A DNA stretch of 64,000 bases from Oceanobacillus neutriphilus. GTDB taxonomy: Bacteria; Bacillota; Bacilli; Bacillales; Amphibacillaceae. The DNA is taken from NCBI RefSeq assembly GCF_014645515.1, contig NZ_BMLW01000012.1, forward strand, positions 77,529 through 141,528. The letters run 5' to 3'. Shown piece by piece: positions 17,647 through 27,011 of this stretch (the stretch's first letter is position 1; every line of letters begins with the position of its first letter). A model generated the notes under the pieces. That model was given only the letters and a program-made list of their open reading frames with translations. It made no database searches and was not told where the DNA came from. Position numbers and translations under genes: made by a program.

Positions 17647-18345
17647 GTGGAGATAGAAAGAATTAATGAAAACACCATTAAATTTTATATTTCTTATGTT
17701 GATATAGAAGAACTCGGTTTTGAAAAAGAAGAAATTTGGTATAATCGTGAAAGAAGCGAGCAATTATTTTGGCAGATGATGGATGAAGTAAATTATCGTG
17801 AAGATTTTAATCCTGACGGGCCGCTTTGGATACAAGTTCAAGCTATGGAAAAAGGGCTTGAAATTATTGTTACAAAAGCAAAAGTCTCTAAAAACGGCGA
17901 ACATCTCGAACTGGAAACAGAGGATGGAAATATTGATTTGCCAGTAGACGATCAGCTTGAAAATATTTTGGATGAGAAGTTTGGGGATAGTAAAAAGGAA
18001 GACGAAGATGAAGATGAGAAGACGGATGATTTAATGGAAGAGAATTTATGGATTATTGTAGAATTTGATGAATTTGAGAATATGATTCAGCTTAGTCACC
18101 AGCTGCAGAATGTAAGTGATTTTGGAGAAGAAACTTTATATTCCTACAATGACAAATACTATTTATATATCGAATTTTCCTATGATGTATTAGATGAGCA
18201 TCGTCAGGAAGACGTCATCAGTCAAGTACTTGAATTTGCGACAGACTCATCTATTTCTGTTCACTTGCTTGAAGAGTATGGAAAGAGAATTATGGAAAGT
18301 GATGCGTTTGAACAGGTTCGCCAGTATTTTCCTAAAGATGTATAA
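17647..18345 (+). CDS. mecA: Adaptor protein MecA
   Basis: ClpC adaptor of 232 residues that targets ComK and other substrates for ClpCP degradation. The N-terminal substrate-binding part starts MEIERINENTIKFYISYVD, almost the family signature. A highly acidic linker (about 115-135, KKEDEDEDEKTDD) leads to the C-terminal ClpC-binding domain ending in FEQVRQYFPKD. The GTG start is supported by GGGGGAG at 8 nt. With med and coiA it is the third competence-linked gene in the block. A hairpin terminator follows. Confidence 0.95.
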   Translation: MEIERINENTIKFYISYVDIEELGFEKEEIWYNRERSEQLFWQMMDEVNYREDFNPDGPLWIQVQAMEKGLEIIVTKAKVSKNGEHLELETEDGNIDLPVDDQLENILDEKFGDSKKEDEDEDEKTDDLMEENLWIIVEFDEFENMIQLSHQLQNVSDFGEETLYSYNDKYYLYIEFSYDVLDEHRQEDVISQVLEFATDSSISVHLLEEYGKRIMESDAFEQVRQYFPKDV

Positions 18346-18352
18346 TATAAGG

Positions 18353-18391
18353 CCTACAAGAAATCATATGAACGATTTGTTGTAGGTTTTT
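18353..18391 (+). terminator. Terminator of mecA
   Basis: CCTACAA pairs with TTGTAGG, followed by TTTTTCTT. Confidence 0.7.
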
Positions 18392-18545
18392 CTTATGGGT
18401 TTTTTACTCAATATCATTGAGTTACATATTGAAGCGAAAAACACTTCGCTATCCAGACTATATCGCAGTATAAATAAATTCTTTTCTATTTTAGCAGGAA
18501 AAGAAGGAATGCTGTCGAAATACATAGTACTGGAGGTGATAAAAA

Positions 18546-19745
18546 TTGCAGCGGGCTATAAATAAAAAAGGAGAGTCTGTTCTGCTATTCCGGTATTCAC
18601 TGGAAAAGGTAGCAGATTGGAAACAGGAAAAAGATTTGTTTTATTGTCCAGCATGTAAGGAAAGAGTAATTATCCGGTCAGGGGAAAGAGTCACAGCCCA
18701 TTTTGCGCATTTGCCAAACACAGAATGTCTGCTTTCGGGAGGAGGGGAAGGGCCGTATCATGAAAAAGGGAAGCTGCAATTATTTAATTGGTTAAACCGC
18801 TTTAATATGCAGGTAGAATTAGAAGCTTATTTCCCGGAGATTTCCCAAAGAGCTGATATTTTTATCAACATTGGCGGGAAGAAAATTGCTGTAGAATTTC
18901 AGTGTGCCAGAATACCAAGAGAAGTAGTATTAAGCCGGGTACAAGGCTATAATTCATTGGGGATTAAGCCGGTTTGGATTTTAGGAGCGAAATATTTGAA
19001 ACAAAAAGGAGCATATATGTTTCAACTTAATCAATTTTTGGATGTGTTTATCCGCTCTTCACCACAAAAGGATTATCCGCAATTATTTTTTTACGACCCC
19101 TTCATATCAGAAATTGCTGTACTTCATCATTTATATCCTCTTCAAGCCTCAAGGCTTTTTGCTAAGCAGCTGGTGTGTCCTCTTCATAAACTTCATTTTA
19201 AGCATCTCTTTCAAAAAGAAACAAAACCAGAAAACTTTGCAGCCGTTTGGGTAAAAATGGTATCTCGCCGACGTACAAAAGTAGACGATTTCTATGGAGA
19301 AATATTTAAACTGCGTAAATGGCTATATAGAAGAGGCTACCTCTTTCAGTATTTACCGAGTATTTGTTTTTTGCCTACTCCATATCTTGCTTCCGTAACT
19401 GTTCCATATTATAAATGGCAAGCAGAATTATATGTATGCTGCTTGGCGGATTTAAAAACAGGTGACAGCGTACACATAAACCAGATAAAAGATATACTTT
19501 ATTCCTTCTACAGCAAAGAAAACTCAGATTTTTCTGATGCGCTCGAGATTTATCTGGGGCAGTTGCAGCAAGCAGGCTATATTGAAACACACTCCTCCAC
19601 GATTCTTCGGACAAACCGGGAAATCACCTGCTATTCCTCTCAAGAACAAGCCTTTTTAGGAGATCAATCTTTTTTTAAACAGTTTTTCACGGAAAAAAAA
19701 GCAAAATACGAGCATGATTACCACTTATTTCGTTATACTAAATAA
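18546..19745 (+). CDS. coiA: Competence protein CoiA
   Basis: A 399-residue nuclease-like protein needed after DNA uptake in naturally competent bacteria. Order of parts: an N-terminal zinc-finger-like CPACKERV with the nearby histidines HFAHLPNTEC, then a PD-(D/E)xK nuclease core (YHEKGKLQLFNWL, RADIFINI, IAVEFQ), then a helical C-terminus. Its position between mecA and pepF matches B. subtilis (yjbF-yjbG). TTG start 6 nt after GGAGGTGAT. Whether the species is competent cannot be decided, but the gene looks intact. Confidence 0.88.
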   Translation: MQRAINKKGESVLLFRYSLEKVADWKQEKDLFYCPACKERVIIRSGERVTAHFAHLPNTECLLSGGGEGPYHEKGKLQLFNWLNRFNMQVELEAYFPEISQRADIFINIGGKKIAVEFQCARIPREVVLSRVQGYNSLGIKPVWILGAKYLKQKGAYMFQLNQFLDVFIRSSPQKDYPQLFFYDPFISEIAVLHHLYPLQASRLFAKQLVCPLHKLHFKHLFQKETKPENFAAVWVKMVSRRRTKVDDFYGEIFKLRKWLYRRGYLFQYLPSICFLPTPYLASVTVPYYKWQAELYVCCLADLKTGDSVHINQIKDILYSFYSKENSDFSDALEIYLGQLQQAGYIETHSSTILRTNREITCYSSQEQAFLGDQSFFKQFFTEKKAKYEHDYHLFRYTK

Positions 19746-19842
19746 GAAGAATAAAAACAGTATAACATTTTAAATAAGCAACCTGAGATGAGTCAAATAC
19801 TGAAAATACTGTTCATTTGTAAAAAAGGGAGGCAATAATCGT

Positions 19843-21654
19843 ATGGCAAAAGCAACAAAGCAATTACCAAAGCGTGATGAAATACCTGAAGAGTTAACCT
19901 GGCGTCTGGAGGATATTTTTGAAACAGACGAAAAGTGGAAAGAAGAATTCCAAAGCCTGAAAAATGATATTTCAAAATTGGCAGCGTATAAAGGAAAATT
20001 GAATACCTCCTCGGATACGCTATTAAAAGCATTTCAGCTGCAGGATGAGTTATCAGAACGTCTGGGTAAGTTATATGTTTATGGACATCTGCGCACAGAC
20101 CAGGATACAACAAATTCCTATTATCAAGGTTTAAATGCACAAGCAGAAAATCTGCTGACTGCTGCATCCAGTCAATTTAGTTTTCTTGTACCAGAAATTC
20201 TGGAAATACCGGAAGAGCAGCTCAAGCAGTTTATGGAAGAAAATAAAGAGCTCCAAAATTATAAAAAGGTTTTGGATGATATCAATCGCAGCCGCCCGCA
20301 TGTATTGAGTGAGAAGGAAGAGGTATTACTTGCAGAAGCGGACGAACCGTTGGGAGCAATATCACAAACATTCAGTATGCTGAATAATGCAGATTTGACC
20401 TTCCCGTCCATCACAAATGAAGATGGAGAAGAAGTAGAACTGACCCATGGCAGATACTCTACCTTTTTAGAGTCATCCGACCGGAGTGTGCGTGAGCAGG
20501 CCTTCAATGCAATGTATGACACGTATGGTTCATTTAAAAATACATTTGCTTCCACATTGAGTGGAGAAGTAAAATCACATAATTTCAATGCGAAAGTTCG
20601 CAATTATGAAAGTGCACGACAGGCAGCCCTGGATAATAATCATATTCCTGAAGAAGTCTATGATAATTTAATCGAGGCAGTGCATGAAAAATTACCATTA
20701 TTACACCGTTATGCAAAATTAAGAAAGAAAATTCTTGGTGTAGATGAGCTGCATATGTATGATTTATACACACCATTAGTCAAAGATGTGAAAATGCCTG
20801 TTACTTATGATGAAGCGAAAAAACATGTACAGGAAGGTCTCAAGCCTTTAGGTGAGGAATATGCAGGCATTTTAGAAGAGGCATTTGGTGAACGATGGAT
20901 TGATGTGGAAGAAAACAAAGGGAAGCGGAGCGGCGCATATTCATCCGGTACGTATGGAACGAATCCATATATTCTTTTGAACTGGCAGGATGATGTGAAT
21001 AACACATTTACGCTGGCTCATGAGCTTGGACATTCCGTACACAGCTACTATTCCAGAAAGAATCAGCCGTTCCGCTACGGTAATTATTCTATCTTTGTGG
21101 CAGAGGTTGCTTCTACAACGAATGAAGCCTTATTAAACGATTATTTATTAGAACACCTTGATGATGAAAAAGAAAAGCTGTATATTCTAAATCACTTTTT
21201 AGAAGGCTTCCGTGGAACAGTATTTCGTCAAACCATGTTTGCTGAGTTTGAACATGATATTCATGTATTGGCTCAAAATGGTGAAGCATTAACTGCAGAC
21301 AGGCTGACAGAAGTTTATTATGATTTAAACAAAAAGTATTATGGGGAAGATGTTGTAAGTGATGAGAAAATCGGCTTGGAATGGGCACGTATCCCACATT
21401 TTTACATGAATTATTATGTATATCAATATGCAACAGGCTATTCTGCGGCCACTGCATTATCCAAACAGATTCTGGATGGTGAAGAAGGGGCTGTAGACCG
21501 TTATTTAGGTTTCTTGAAATCTGGAAGCAGTGAGGATCCTATTGATGTATTGAAAAAAGCTGGTGTAGATATGACGCATAAACAAGCTATTTTAGATGCT
21601 TTAGATGTCTTTGAAGAAAAACTGACGGAAATGGAAGAGTTACTGGATAAGTAA
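19843..21654 (+). CDS. pepF: Oligoendopeptidase F
   Basis: M3 metallopeptidase of 603 residues, cytosolic, which cleaves short peptides. The zinc site HELGHSVHS (HExxH) and the downstream glutamate in VAEVASTTNEALL are visible. GAYSSGTYGTNPYILLNWQ is the conserved segment before the zinc helix. The N-terminal half is helical and charged. Located after coiA as in B. subtilis (yjbG). RBS GGGAGG with ATG. A plus-strand terminator lies about 60 bp after the stop. Confidence 0.95.
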   Translation: MAKATKQLPKRDEIPEELTWRLEDIFETDEKWKEEFQSLKNDISKLAAYKGKLNTSSDTLLKAFQLQDELSERLGKLYVYGHLRTDQDTTNSYYQGLNAQAENLLTAASSQFSFLVPEILEIPEEQLKQFMEENKELQNYKKVLDDINRSRPHVLSEKEEVLLAEADEPLGAISQTFSMLNNADLTFPSITNEDGEEVELTHGRYSTFLESSDRSVREQAFNAMYDTYGSFKNTFASTLSGEVKSHNFNAKVRNYESARQAALDNNHIPEEVYDNLIEAVHEKLPLLHRYAKLRKKILGVDELHMYDLYTPLVKDVKMPVTYDEAKKHVQEGLKPLGEEYAGILEEAFGERWIDVEENKGKRSGAYSSGTYGTNPYILLNWQDDVNNTFTLAHELGHSVHSYYSRKNQPFRYGNYSIFVAEVASTTNEALLNDYLLEHLDDEKEKLYILNHFLEGFRGTVFRQTMFAEFEHDIHVLAQNGEALTADRLTEVYYDLNKKYYGEDVVSDEKIGLEWARIPHFYMNYYVYQYATGYSAATALSKQILDGEEGAVDRYLGFLKSGSSEDPIDVLKKAGVDMTHKQAILDALDVFEEKLTEMEELLDK

Positions 21655-21712
21655 AAGATTCTCTATTGTTGCAATACAGATTTTGAATTGCGAATAGCTG
21701 CGTACGAAAATC

Positions 21713-21750
21713 AAACGGCCAGATGAGCTATGAAGCTGTCTGGCCGTTTT
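21713..21750. terminator. Terminator between pepF and yizD
   Basis: AAACGGCCAGA pairs with TCTGGCCGTTTT, with T and A runs suitable for both directions. Confidence 0.85.
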
Positions 21751-21776
21751 ACATATAGTTGATTTCATTTTCAATC

Positions 21777-21956
21777 TTATCGTCGATATCCTTTTGTGTT
21801 CTGATGCGCAATGGAAGAGAGCATACAATAAATGGACGCGAGTAACAAAGGGAGCGTTATATAAATTGGAACCATATTCATAAATCCTAATAAATTGAAG
21901 AAAAAGGCAAGAATAACTAATAAAATGAATAAGAGAGGAAAGTAATTGCGTCGCAT
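21777..21956 (-). CDS. yizD: YizD-like small membrane protein
   Basis: A 59-residue minus-strand protein too short for most gene finders: MRRNYFPLLFILLVILAF at the start and HQNTKGYRR at the end. Two hydrophobic helices (about 6-24 and 28-50) lie between Arg-rich ends. GGAGG lies 7 nt before the ATG. In B. subtilis the small gene yizD lies at this place, next to the RoxS RNA and yjbH; the name rests on that gene order. Function unknown. Confidence 0.7.
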   Translation of the reverse strand: MRRNYFPLLFILLVILAFFFNLLGFMNMVPIYITLPLLLASIYCMLSSIAHQNTKGYRR

Positions 21957-22040
21957 AAGGAATCCTCCTTTATTAAAAATGGCTTTGGGTTATTAGTATT
22001 GAATTATATGTCCGAGTTGTTCCTCTTAGAAGTGAATATT

Positions 22041-22058
22041 TTGTGAAAAGATGAACAA
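22041..22058 (+). promoter_or_regulatory. Candidate Rex-binding site upstream of RoxS
   Basis: TTGTGAAAAGATGAACAA agrees with the Rex consensus TTGTGAA-N4-TTCACAA except for two or three positions. It lies just upstream of the RoxS promoter. In B. subtilis Rex is reported to repress RoxS, linking it to NADH. ResD, an activator there, could also bind in this region, but no site was identified. Confidence 0.55.
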
Positions 22059-22103
22059 AGTTATTGAAATTTGAAAAGGAACTTGCTAAAATATAATTGT
22101 AAG

Positions 22104-22219
22104 TTGATTACAAACAAATACCCCTTTTGTTTGATCATGAAACTTTCTCCCATCCCCCCTTTGTAATTATACAAAGACGGAAAGAAAAGGTACACGCTGC
22201 CCCGTGTATCTTTTTTTTT
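22104..22219 (+). ncRNA. roxS: RoxS/RsaE regulatory small RNA
   Basis: A transcript of about 116 nt is predicted from -10 TATAAT (22092-22097) to a terminator with stem GGTACACG/CGTGTATC and nine T. It carries the two C-rich single-stranded signatures of the RsaE/RoxS family: ACAAACAAATACCCCTTTTG near the 5' end and TTTCTCCCATCCCCCCTTTG in the middle. The first is framed by CAAACAA/TTGTTTG and the second is followed by CTTTGT/ACAAAG. It lies between yizD and spxH, as in B. subtilis. RoxS down-regulates central-metabolism mRNAs in response to redox and nitric oxide signals. The -35 element is unclear. Confidence 0.9.
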
Positions 22220-22221
22220 GC

Positions 22222-22281
22222 ACTATATAAATAAAAACCTGATCCAAGCCTCTCAACTCGGATCAGGTTTTTATTTATAGT
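22222..22281 (-). terminator. Terminator of the spxH-yjbI operon
   Basis: An unusually long stem, TAAATAAAAACCTGATCC with its complement around CAAGCCTCTCAACTC, separates the minus-strand operon from RoxS. Confidence 0.85.
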
Positions 22282-22337
22282 ATTAGAAGATCAATAAGTG
22301 CATTTAACAGGCCTGTTAAATATGGTTGCACCACCAC

Positions 22338-23201
22338 TTACATCGTCCCGAGATATCTCCAATAAGATTCATTATTTTCAGGTATTCTTTCAATAATTTG
22401 CTGGAATTGCAGTTTTTTTAGTTCTTTTTCCGTTTGATCAATTGACCAGTCATAGATAACAGATACTTCTCTCGTTCCCACTGTCTGCTGCAGCTTCAAA
22501 TAATTAATTAAAGACGGCTTCACAGATGGGATGGGGGTGCGCTGCAAAATTTCTTTCAATACAAATTCATATATATCATATGGATAAAGACCGGAAAGCT
22601 TCACACCGTCGTCTTCCACTTCCTGGTTAAATAAAACAATGGTGGGTGTATAATCTACTTCCATCTCACATGCAAGCTTCAAATCACATTGCAATGCACG
22701 TTTGGAAGTTTCAGAGAATAGATCCTTCTGAAACTCTTCTAAATCTAAGGCAGCATCCACTGCACATTTTAATAGAATTTCTTCATTACAGATATTCTGT
22801 TTATTAAAAAACAAAGTCTCCTGCATTTTTCGGATAAATTGTTTTCCGGCTTTTTTACCTTGTAATTCAGCAGCTTTAATAGCAAGAGCAGGAACCCAAG
22901 GATAATCAAGGCCCTCATGGCTGGTTGAAAAAGGAGCTAATCGGGACGGTTTTTTTTGTTTGATTTTATTTAATCCATTTGGATTTAATGCAGTTAGTTG
23001 TCCACTGATCACATGCTTTATCGTAAAAAAACGGCCGTATTCAACATACAATTTTTTTAGATAAGGCTCCAGTGCCCAGCATTCAGAACATAATGGATCA
23101 ATAAAAACATACATTTCAATCGGTTTTTGCACATATTTCATGTAGTTAAAAGCAGGGTCTATTTGATTAGAAGATGATAGTTCTTGTTGATTCCCATTCA
23201 T
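22338..23201 (-). CDS. spxH: SpxH (YjbH), adaptor for Spx degradation
   Basis: DsbA-like thioredoxin-fold protein of 287 residues that binds Spx and speeds its ClpXP proteolysis. The N-terminal motif CSEC in [14 protein letters not shown] corresponds to the redox/zinc site. TPTIVLFN is the cis-proline region, and a helical C-terminal extension follows. It is 15 nt downstream of yjbI, the same operon as in B. subtilis. ATG after AAAGGAG. Since spx is in the same window, the regulator and its adaptor form a local circuit. Confidence 0.92.
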   Translation of the reverse strand: MNGNQQELSSSNQIDPAFNYMKYVQKPIEMYVFIDPLCSECWALEPYLKKLYVEYGRFFTIKHVISGQLTALNPNGLNKIKQKKPSRLAPFSTSHEGLDYPWVPALAIKAAELQGKKAGKQFIRKMQETLFFNKQNICNEEILLKCAVDAALDLEEFQKDLFSETSKRALQCDLKLACEMEVDYTPTIVLFNQEVEDDGVKLSGLYPYDIYEFVLKEILQRTPIPSVKPSLINYLKLQQTVGTREVSVIYDWSIDQTEKELKKLQFQQIIERIPENNESYWRYLGTM

Positions 23202-23216
23202 TTTGAATGCTCCTTT

Positions 23217-23606
23217 CTAAGATTCAGGGGTGTTCATCATATGATTGGCGGTCAATGTCAAACGCTCAATCATTTCCGTATAATATGGTTCTTGTACTTT
23301 ATTTTCTACTAGTGACTGATTCATACAAGCTAACCAGGCGTCTCTGGCACTTGGTGTTATTGGAAAAGGAAGGTGCCTTCTTCTTAACATAGGGTGCCCG
23401 CGTTCTTCTTCATACAGCCTGGGCCCGCCAAAAAGTTGTGTGAGAAATAATTTCTGCTTATGCATTGTTTCTGTCAAGTCTTCCGGAAATAGTGGTATCA
23501 GAACAGGATTCTGTTTAACATATCCATAGAATGTTTCCACAATCTCCTCCATCTTCTCATAACCGCCAATTCCATCATATACAGTTTCTCTTTTAAATTG
23601 TTTCAT
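23217..23606 (-). CDS. yjbI: Truncated haemoglobin YjbI (group II)
   Basis: A 129-residue 2-on-2 globin. It has the proximal-histidine region MLRRRHLPFPITPSARDAWL, the B10 tyrosine in FYGYVKQNP, and the conserved E-helix LFLTQLFGGPRLY. In the family it binds O2 or NO; in B. subtilis YjbI has also been linked to protection of a biofilm protein from oxidation. It is the first gene of the yjbI-spxH operon, with AAGGAG before ATG. The linkage with an Spx adaptor and with RoxS points to a redox function. Confidence 0.92.
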   Translation of the reverse strand: MKQFKRETVYDGIGGYEKMEEIVETFYGYVKQNPVLIPLFPEDLTETMHKQKLFLTQLFGGPRLYEEERGHPMLRRRHLPFPITPSARDAWLACMNQSLVENKVQEPYYTEMIERLTLTANHMMNTPES

Positions 23607-23763
23607 AATTAGTGCTCCTTGTAATAGTATTGTAGCAATATGGATTCACTTCATCAAATAATCTGTACCGTAACAGATAGATTAAGTTTCATTAGTTATT
23701 ACAGTAGATACATAATGATTGTTGTTTACTGAGAATAAATACCGGTTTATAAATGGTCACAGC

Positions 23764-24345
23764 CTACAAGGAATTACTCTGTTTTTGGTGAAAAAAACGT
23801 GCTATTTTAGCAGGAGTTTGCCGGACAGGGATATGATAGTTTGCTAATAAACTGTTAAAAATCTTTTCCCCATGGTGTTTTGAAGCTGCTTCTAATTCCA
23901 GTTCAGCATCCTCTGTATCTAAATAAATACTTTTATCTAAAACAATTAATGTGTCCTGATAAGGCATTTCTTTTCGGAAGGTGGTCATACTTCCCACATA
24001 ATTCAGGGATGACAGATCAACAGATAGTTGTTTCAACTGTTTCATTACATTGGGGGCTTCCGTTGGTTTGCCGGAAGTCCAGGATATAAATTCTTTTTCT
24101 GTCAGTGTGTCATGTGTCTCTAACAACCCATCTGGATGGGGTTCTTTTAATGTTAAAGTATATGTTTCATTTTTTTTCCGTATTCGTAATGCAGAGTGAT
24201 TTACCTTTAAGTCAAAAGAATCTGTTTCAAAGTAATAATTTATCTGCTCTATCATTTCTGTCTGTGAAAATAAATCCTCAGCTAATAGATTATATTCCTG
24301 AATAGTTAACAGGTTCTTAAATTCAATTTCTACTTCTTGGCTCAT
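23764..24345 (-). CDS. yjbK: CYTH-domain protein YjbK (triphosphate tunnel metalloenzyme)
   Basis: A 193-residue CYTH protein. The signature EVEIEFKNLL (ExExK) is at the N-terminus, and alternating charged strand residues (ALRIRKKNETYTLTLKEP, FRKEMPYQDTLIVLDKS) line the tunnel that binds triphosphates. It may hydrolyse inorganic triphosphate or a related compound. It is divergent from yjbM and separate from spxH-yjbI. B. subtilis has the same order (yjbK-yjbL-yjbM), but no yjbL is seen here. Confidence 0.88.
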   Translation of the reverse strand: MSQEVEIEFKNLLTIQEYNLLAEDLFSQTEMIEQINYYFETDSFDLKVNHSALRIRKKNETYTLTLKEPHPDGLLETHDTLTEKEFISWTSGKPTEAPNVMKQLKQLSVDLSSLNYVGSMTTFRKEMPYQDTLIVLDKSIYLDTEDAELELEAASKHHGEKIFNSLLANYHIPVRQTPAKIARFFHQKQSNSL

Positions 24346-24663
24346 TCATAAATCTCCAGTTCTAAAATTAGATTATCTCTATTATGGCTTGTATTGAGAA
24401 GCATTGCAAAAAATAACTATGAGAGCAGGGTTAACAAGCAGTTTCAATAACACAACTGGAAAAAGAAACCTTCTATGCAATAGTCAATGTTGCATAACTG
24501 ACAGAGAAACCAGATCTACCTCTATAGAAAATACCAGCTTGTATTTTTGGGGAATCAGGTTGTAATATAGACAGCATTTTTTTAATTTCCTCTTTCCTTT
24601 GTACTAATGCTACTCTGTGATAAAATAAAGAGGATCATATTAGTTTACATATAGGGTGGTTCG
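24346..24663. other. Divergent promoter region of yjbK and yjbM
   Basis: 318 bp without genes. A candidate yjbM promoter is TTGTAC (24599-24604), 16 bp, TAAAAT (24621-24626). No operator was recognised. Confidence 0.4.
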
Positions 24664-25272
24664 ATGGACTGGGGAAAAACTTTAGCGCCATATAAGCAGG
24701 CAGTAGAAGAATTAAAAGTAAAGTTAAAAGGGATTCGTTCGGAATACGAAAGAGAATCCAGCAATTCACCAATTGAATTTGTAACAGGAAGAGTAAAACC
24801 AATCCCGAGCATTATAGAAAAAGCACGGGAAAGACAGATTCCTCTTGAGAATTTAGATAAATTACAGGATATAGCAGGGATAAGAGTTGTCTGTCAGTTT
24901 GTTGACGATATTTATCCCATAGTTGAGATGCTGCGAAAACGCAGTGATTTTCAAATTATTGAAGATAAAGATTATGTTTTTCACAAGAAGGATAGCGGTT
25001 ATAGATCTTATCATATGATTATCGAATATCCAGTTGAAACAGTCAGAGGTCAGATTATAGTTTTAGCTGAAATCCAAATACGTACACTTGCGATGAATTT
25101 TTGGGCAACCAATGAGCATTCTTTAAATTATAAGTATGAAGGAAAGTTACCTTCAGAGGTTAAATTGCGTTTGCAAAAAGCTGCCGAGGCTGCATTTAAA
25201 TTAGATGAAGAAATGTCTAAAATCAGAAGCGAAATCCATGAAGCTCAACGTGTTTTTCATCGTAAATCATAG
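24664..25272 (+). CDS. yjbM: Small alarmone synthetase SasB (YjbM/RelQ)
   Basis: A 202-residue (p)ppGpp synthetase without hydrolase or regulatory domains, which makes alarmone from ATP and GDP/GTP. Motifs visible: [43 protein letters not shown] (with the GTP-stacking tyrosine) and [17 protein letters not shown]. RelQ forms homotetramers activated by pppGpp in relatives. It is the first gene of an apparent operon with the NAD kinase (20-bp gap) and yjbO, the usual bacillar arrangement. Confidence 0.94.
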   Translation: MDWGKTLAPYKQAVEELKVKLKGIRSEYERESSNSPIEFVTGRVKPIPSIIEKARERQIPLENLDKLQDIAGIRVVCQFVDDIYPIVEMLRKRSDFQIIEDKDYVFHKKDSGYRSYHMIIEYPVETVRGQIIVLAEIQIRTLAMNFWATNEHSLNYKYEGKLPSEVKLRLQKAAEAAFKLDEEMSKIRSEIHEAQRVFHRKS

Positions 25273-25292
25273 ATAAAGGATGGGAAAATATA

Positions 25293-26096
25293 ATGAAGTT
25301 TAAAATTGTTTCTAGAGGAGACAAGCGATCAAATAAAATAAAAAACATGATGCGGCAATATTTGGAGTCTTATGGATTGGAATATGATAAAGAAGAGCCT
25401 GATTTGGCCATTTCAGTTGGCGGTGACGGAACCTTTTTAGAGGCTTTCCATCGCTACACCCATCGTTTAAAGGAAACAGCTTTTATCGGGGTTCATACCG
25501 GACATTTAGGGTTTTATACGGATTGGACGCAGGAAGAAGTGGAGAAGCTCTTGGTTGAGATTGCAAGGACACCGTTTCAAACTGTAGAATATCCATTAAT
25601 GGAAGTAATCATCCGTGATGACTTAGGTAAAAAGGAAGACAGGCATCTTGCTTTAAATGAAGCAATGATTAAAACAGCAGATGGATCCTCTGTTGTATTA
25701 GATGTGGAATTGAAGGGCGAGCATTTTGAAACATTCCGCGGAGATGGAATTTGTATATCCACACCTTCTGGAAGTACAGCTTATAATAAGGCACTCGGAG
25801 GAGCGATTATTCATCCATCCTTAGAAGCAATCCAAATAACGGAAAATGCTTCGATTAATAATCGTGTTTTCCGTACTATCGGTTCACCATTAGTCTTGCC
25901 TAAGCACCATACATGTTTTTTAAAGCCGATGGTTGATAATTCCTTCTTAATTCAAATTGACCATTTCACGAAAAATTATCATGAAGTCAAATCGATTCAA
26001 TGCCGTGTGGCAAAGGATAAAATACGCTTTGCCCGATTCAGACAGTTTCCTTTTTGGCATCGTGTGAGAGATTCATTTGTTACTGAGGTGGACTAA
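25293..26096 (+). CDS. ppnKA: NAD kinase 1
   Basis: ATP-dependent NAD kinase of 267 residues that makes NADP. Motifs: [11 protein letters not shown] (the diacylglycerol-kinase-like nucleotide motif), LNEAMIK, and [23 protein letters not shown] (NE/D- and TGSTAY-type site). It lies between yjbM and yjbO as in B. subtilis. A second, distinct NAD kinase is encoded at 55875-56672. The following gene starts directly at its stop codon, indicating translational coupling. Confidence 0.94.
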   Translation: MKFKIVSRGDKRSNKIKNMMRQYLESYGLEYDKEEPDLAISVGGDGTFLEAFHRYTHRLKETAFIGVHTGHLGFYTDWTQEEVEKLLVEIARTPFQTVEYPLMEVIIRDDLGKKEDRHLALNEAMIKTADGSSVVLDVELKGEHFETFRGDGICISTPSGSTAYNKALGGAIIHPSLEAIQITENASINNRVFRTIGSPLVLPKHHTCFLKPMVDNSFLIQIDHFTKNYHEVKSIQCRVAKDKIRFARFRQFPFWHRVRDSFVTEVD

Positions 26097-27011
26097 GTGA
26101 CTGCAAGCATACAAAAAAGCTGGGTGATTGATCAAATGAACGCCAAGCTTACCATTAAGGATTTTTTACAGAAAAAACAAGGTTTTTCAAGAAGACTGCT
26201 GACTGCAATGAAACAAGAGGGCGGCAAATTTTTAATTAATGCAGAGGACAGTTATATAACAGAAACACTTAAGCTGAATGATCAATTAACCGTTATTTTT
26301 CCGGAAGAAGCTTCAGGCAGTATTGAAGCAACAGAGATGGAACTTTCAATTCTGTATGAGGATGAAGATCATTTAGTATTAAATAAACCGGCCGGGAAGG
26401 CATGTCTCCCTTCTATGAACGACCGTCAAAATTCGTTAGCAAATGGAGTTCTGGCCTATTATCAATCAACTGGTCATCCGGCAACAGTGCATATCGTAAC
26501 AAGATTAGACAAAGACACGTCTGGTCTTGTTTTAATTGCAAAAAACCGCTATGTTCATGCTTTGTTGTCAGAGGCACAAAAAAAGAATGAAATTAAACGT
26601 ACATATGAAGCGATTATTACAGGGGAAATGAATCATCCTGCCGGTACTATAAATGCACCAATCGCGCGGAAGAAAATCTCGATAATAGAACGGGAGGTAA
26701 ATTGGAAAGAAGGGAAGGAAGCAGCTACGGACTACCAGACATTGTCGGTACTTGCCGGAGCTGCTCTATTACGTGTTCAACTGAAAACCGGCCGGACGCA
26801 CCAAATTCGTGTTCATTTCAGCCATTTTGGCCATCCGCTGCTCGGTGATGATCTCTATGGAGGTAAAACAGATGTTATTTCCCGCCAGGCACTGCATTGT
26901 GCAGAATTAGAATGGACACATCCTTTTCAAAATAAAAGAATGAAATTTAATTGCGGGCTGCCACTGGATATGGCTGCGTGCAAAGAAAAATTGGCCATTA
27001 ATCACCAGTGA
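26097..27011 (+). CDS. yjbO: RluA-family pseudouridine synthase YjbO
   Basis: A 304-residue enzyme that converts uridine in structured RNA, most probably 23S rRNA, to pseudouridine. Catalytic motif: HIVTRLDKDTSGLVLIAKN, with the essential aspartate in RLDKDTSG. KTGRTHQIRVHF is motif III. The N-terminal part has the S4-like start FLQKKQGFSRRLLTAMK. GTG start is immediately after the ppnKA stop, with GAGGTGG 5 nt upstream. Its 3' end overlaps the convergent prpE by 14 bp, so no terminator separates them. Confidence 0.92.
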   Translation: MTASIQKSWVIDQMNAKLTIKDFLQKKQGFSRRLLTAMKQEGGKFLINAEDSYITETLKLNDQLTVIFPEEASGSIEATEMELSILYEDEDHLVLNKPAGKACLPSMNDRQNSLANGVLAYYQSTGHPATVHIVTRLDKDTSGLVLIAKNRYVHALLSEAQKKNEIKRTYEAIITGEMNHPAGTINAPIARKKISIIEREVNWKEGKEAATDYQTLSVLAGAALLRVQLKTGRTHQIRVHFSHFGHPLLGDDLYGGKTDVISRQALHCAELEWTHPFQNKRMKFNCGLPLDMAACKEKLAINHQ

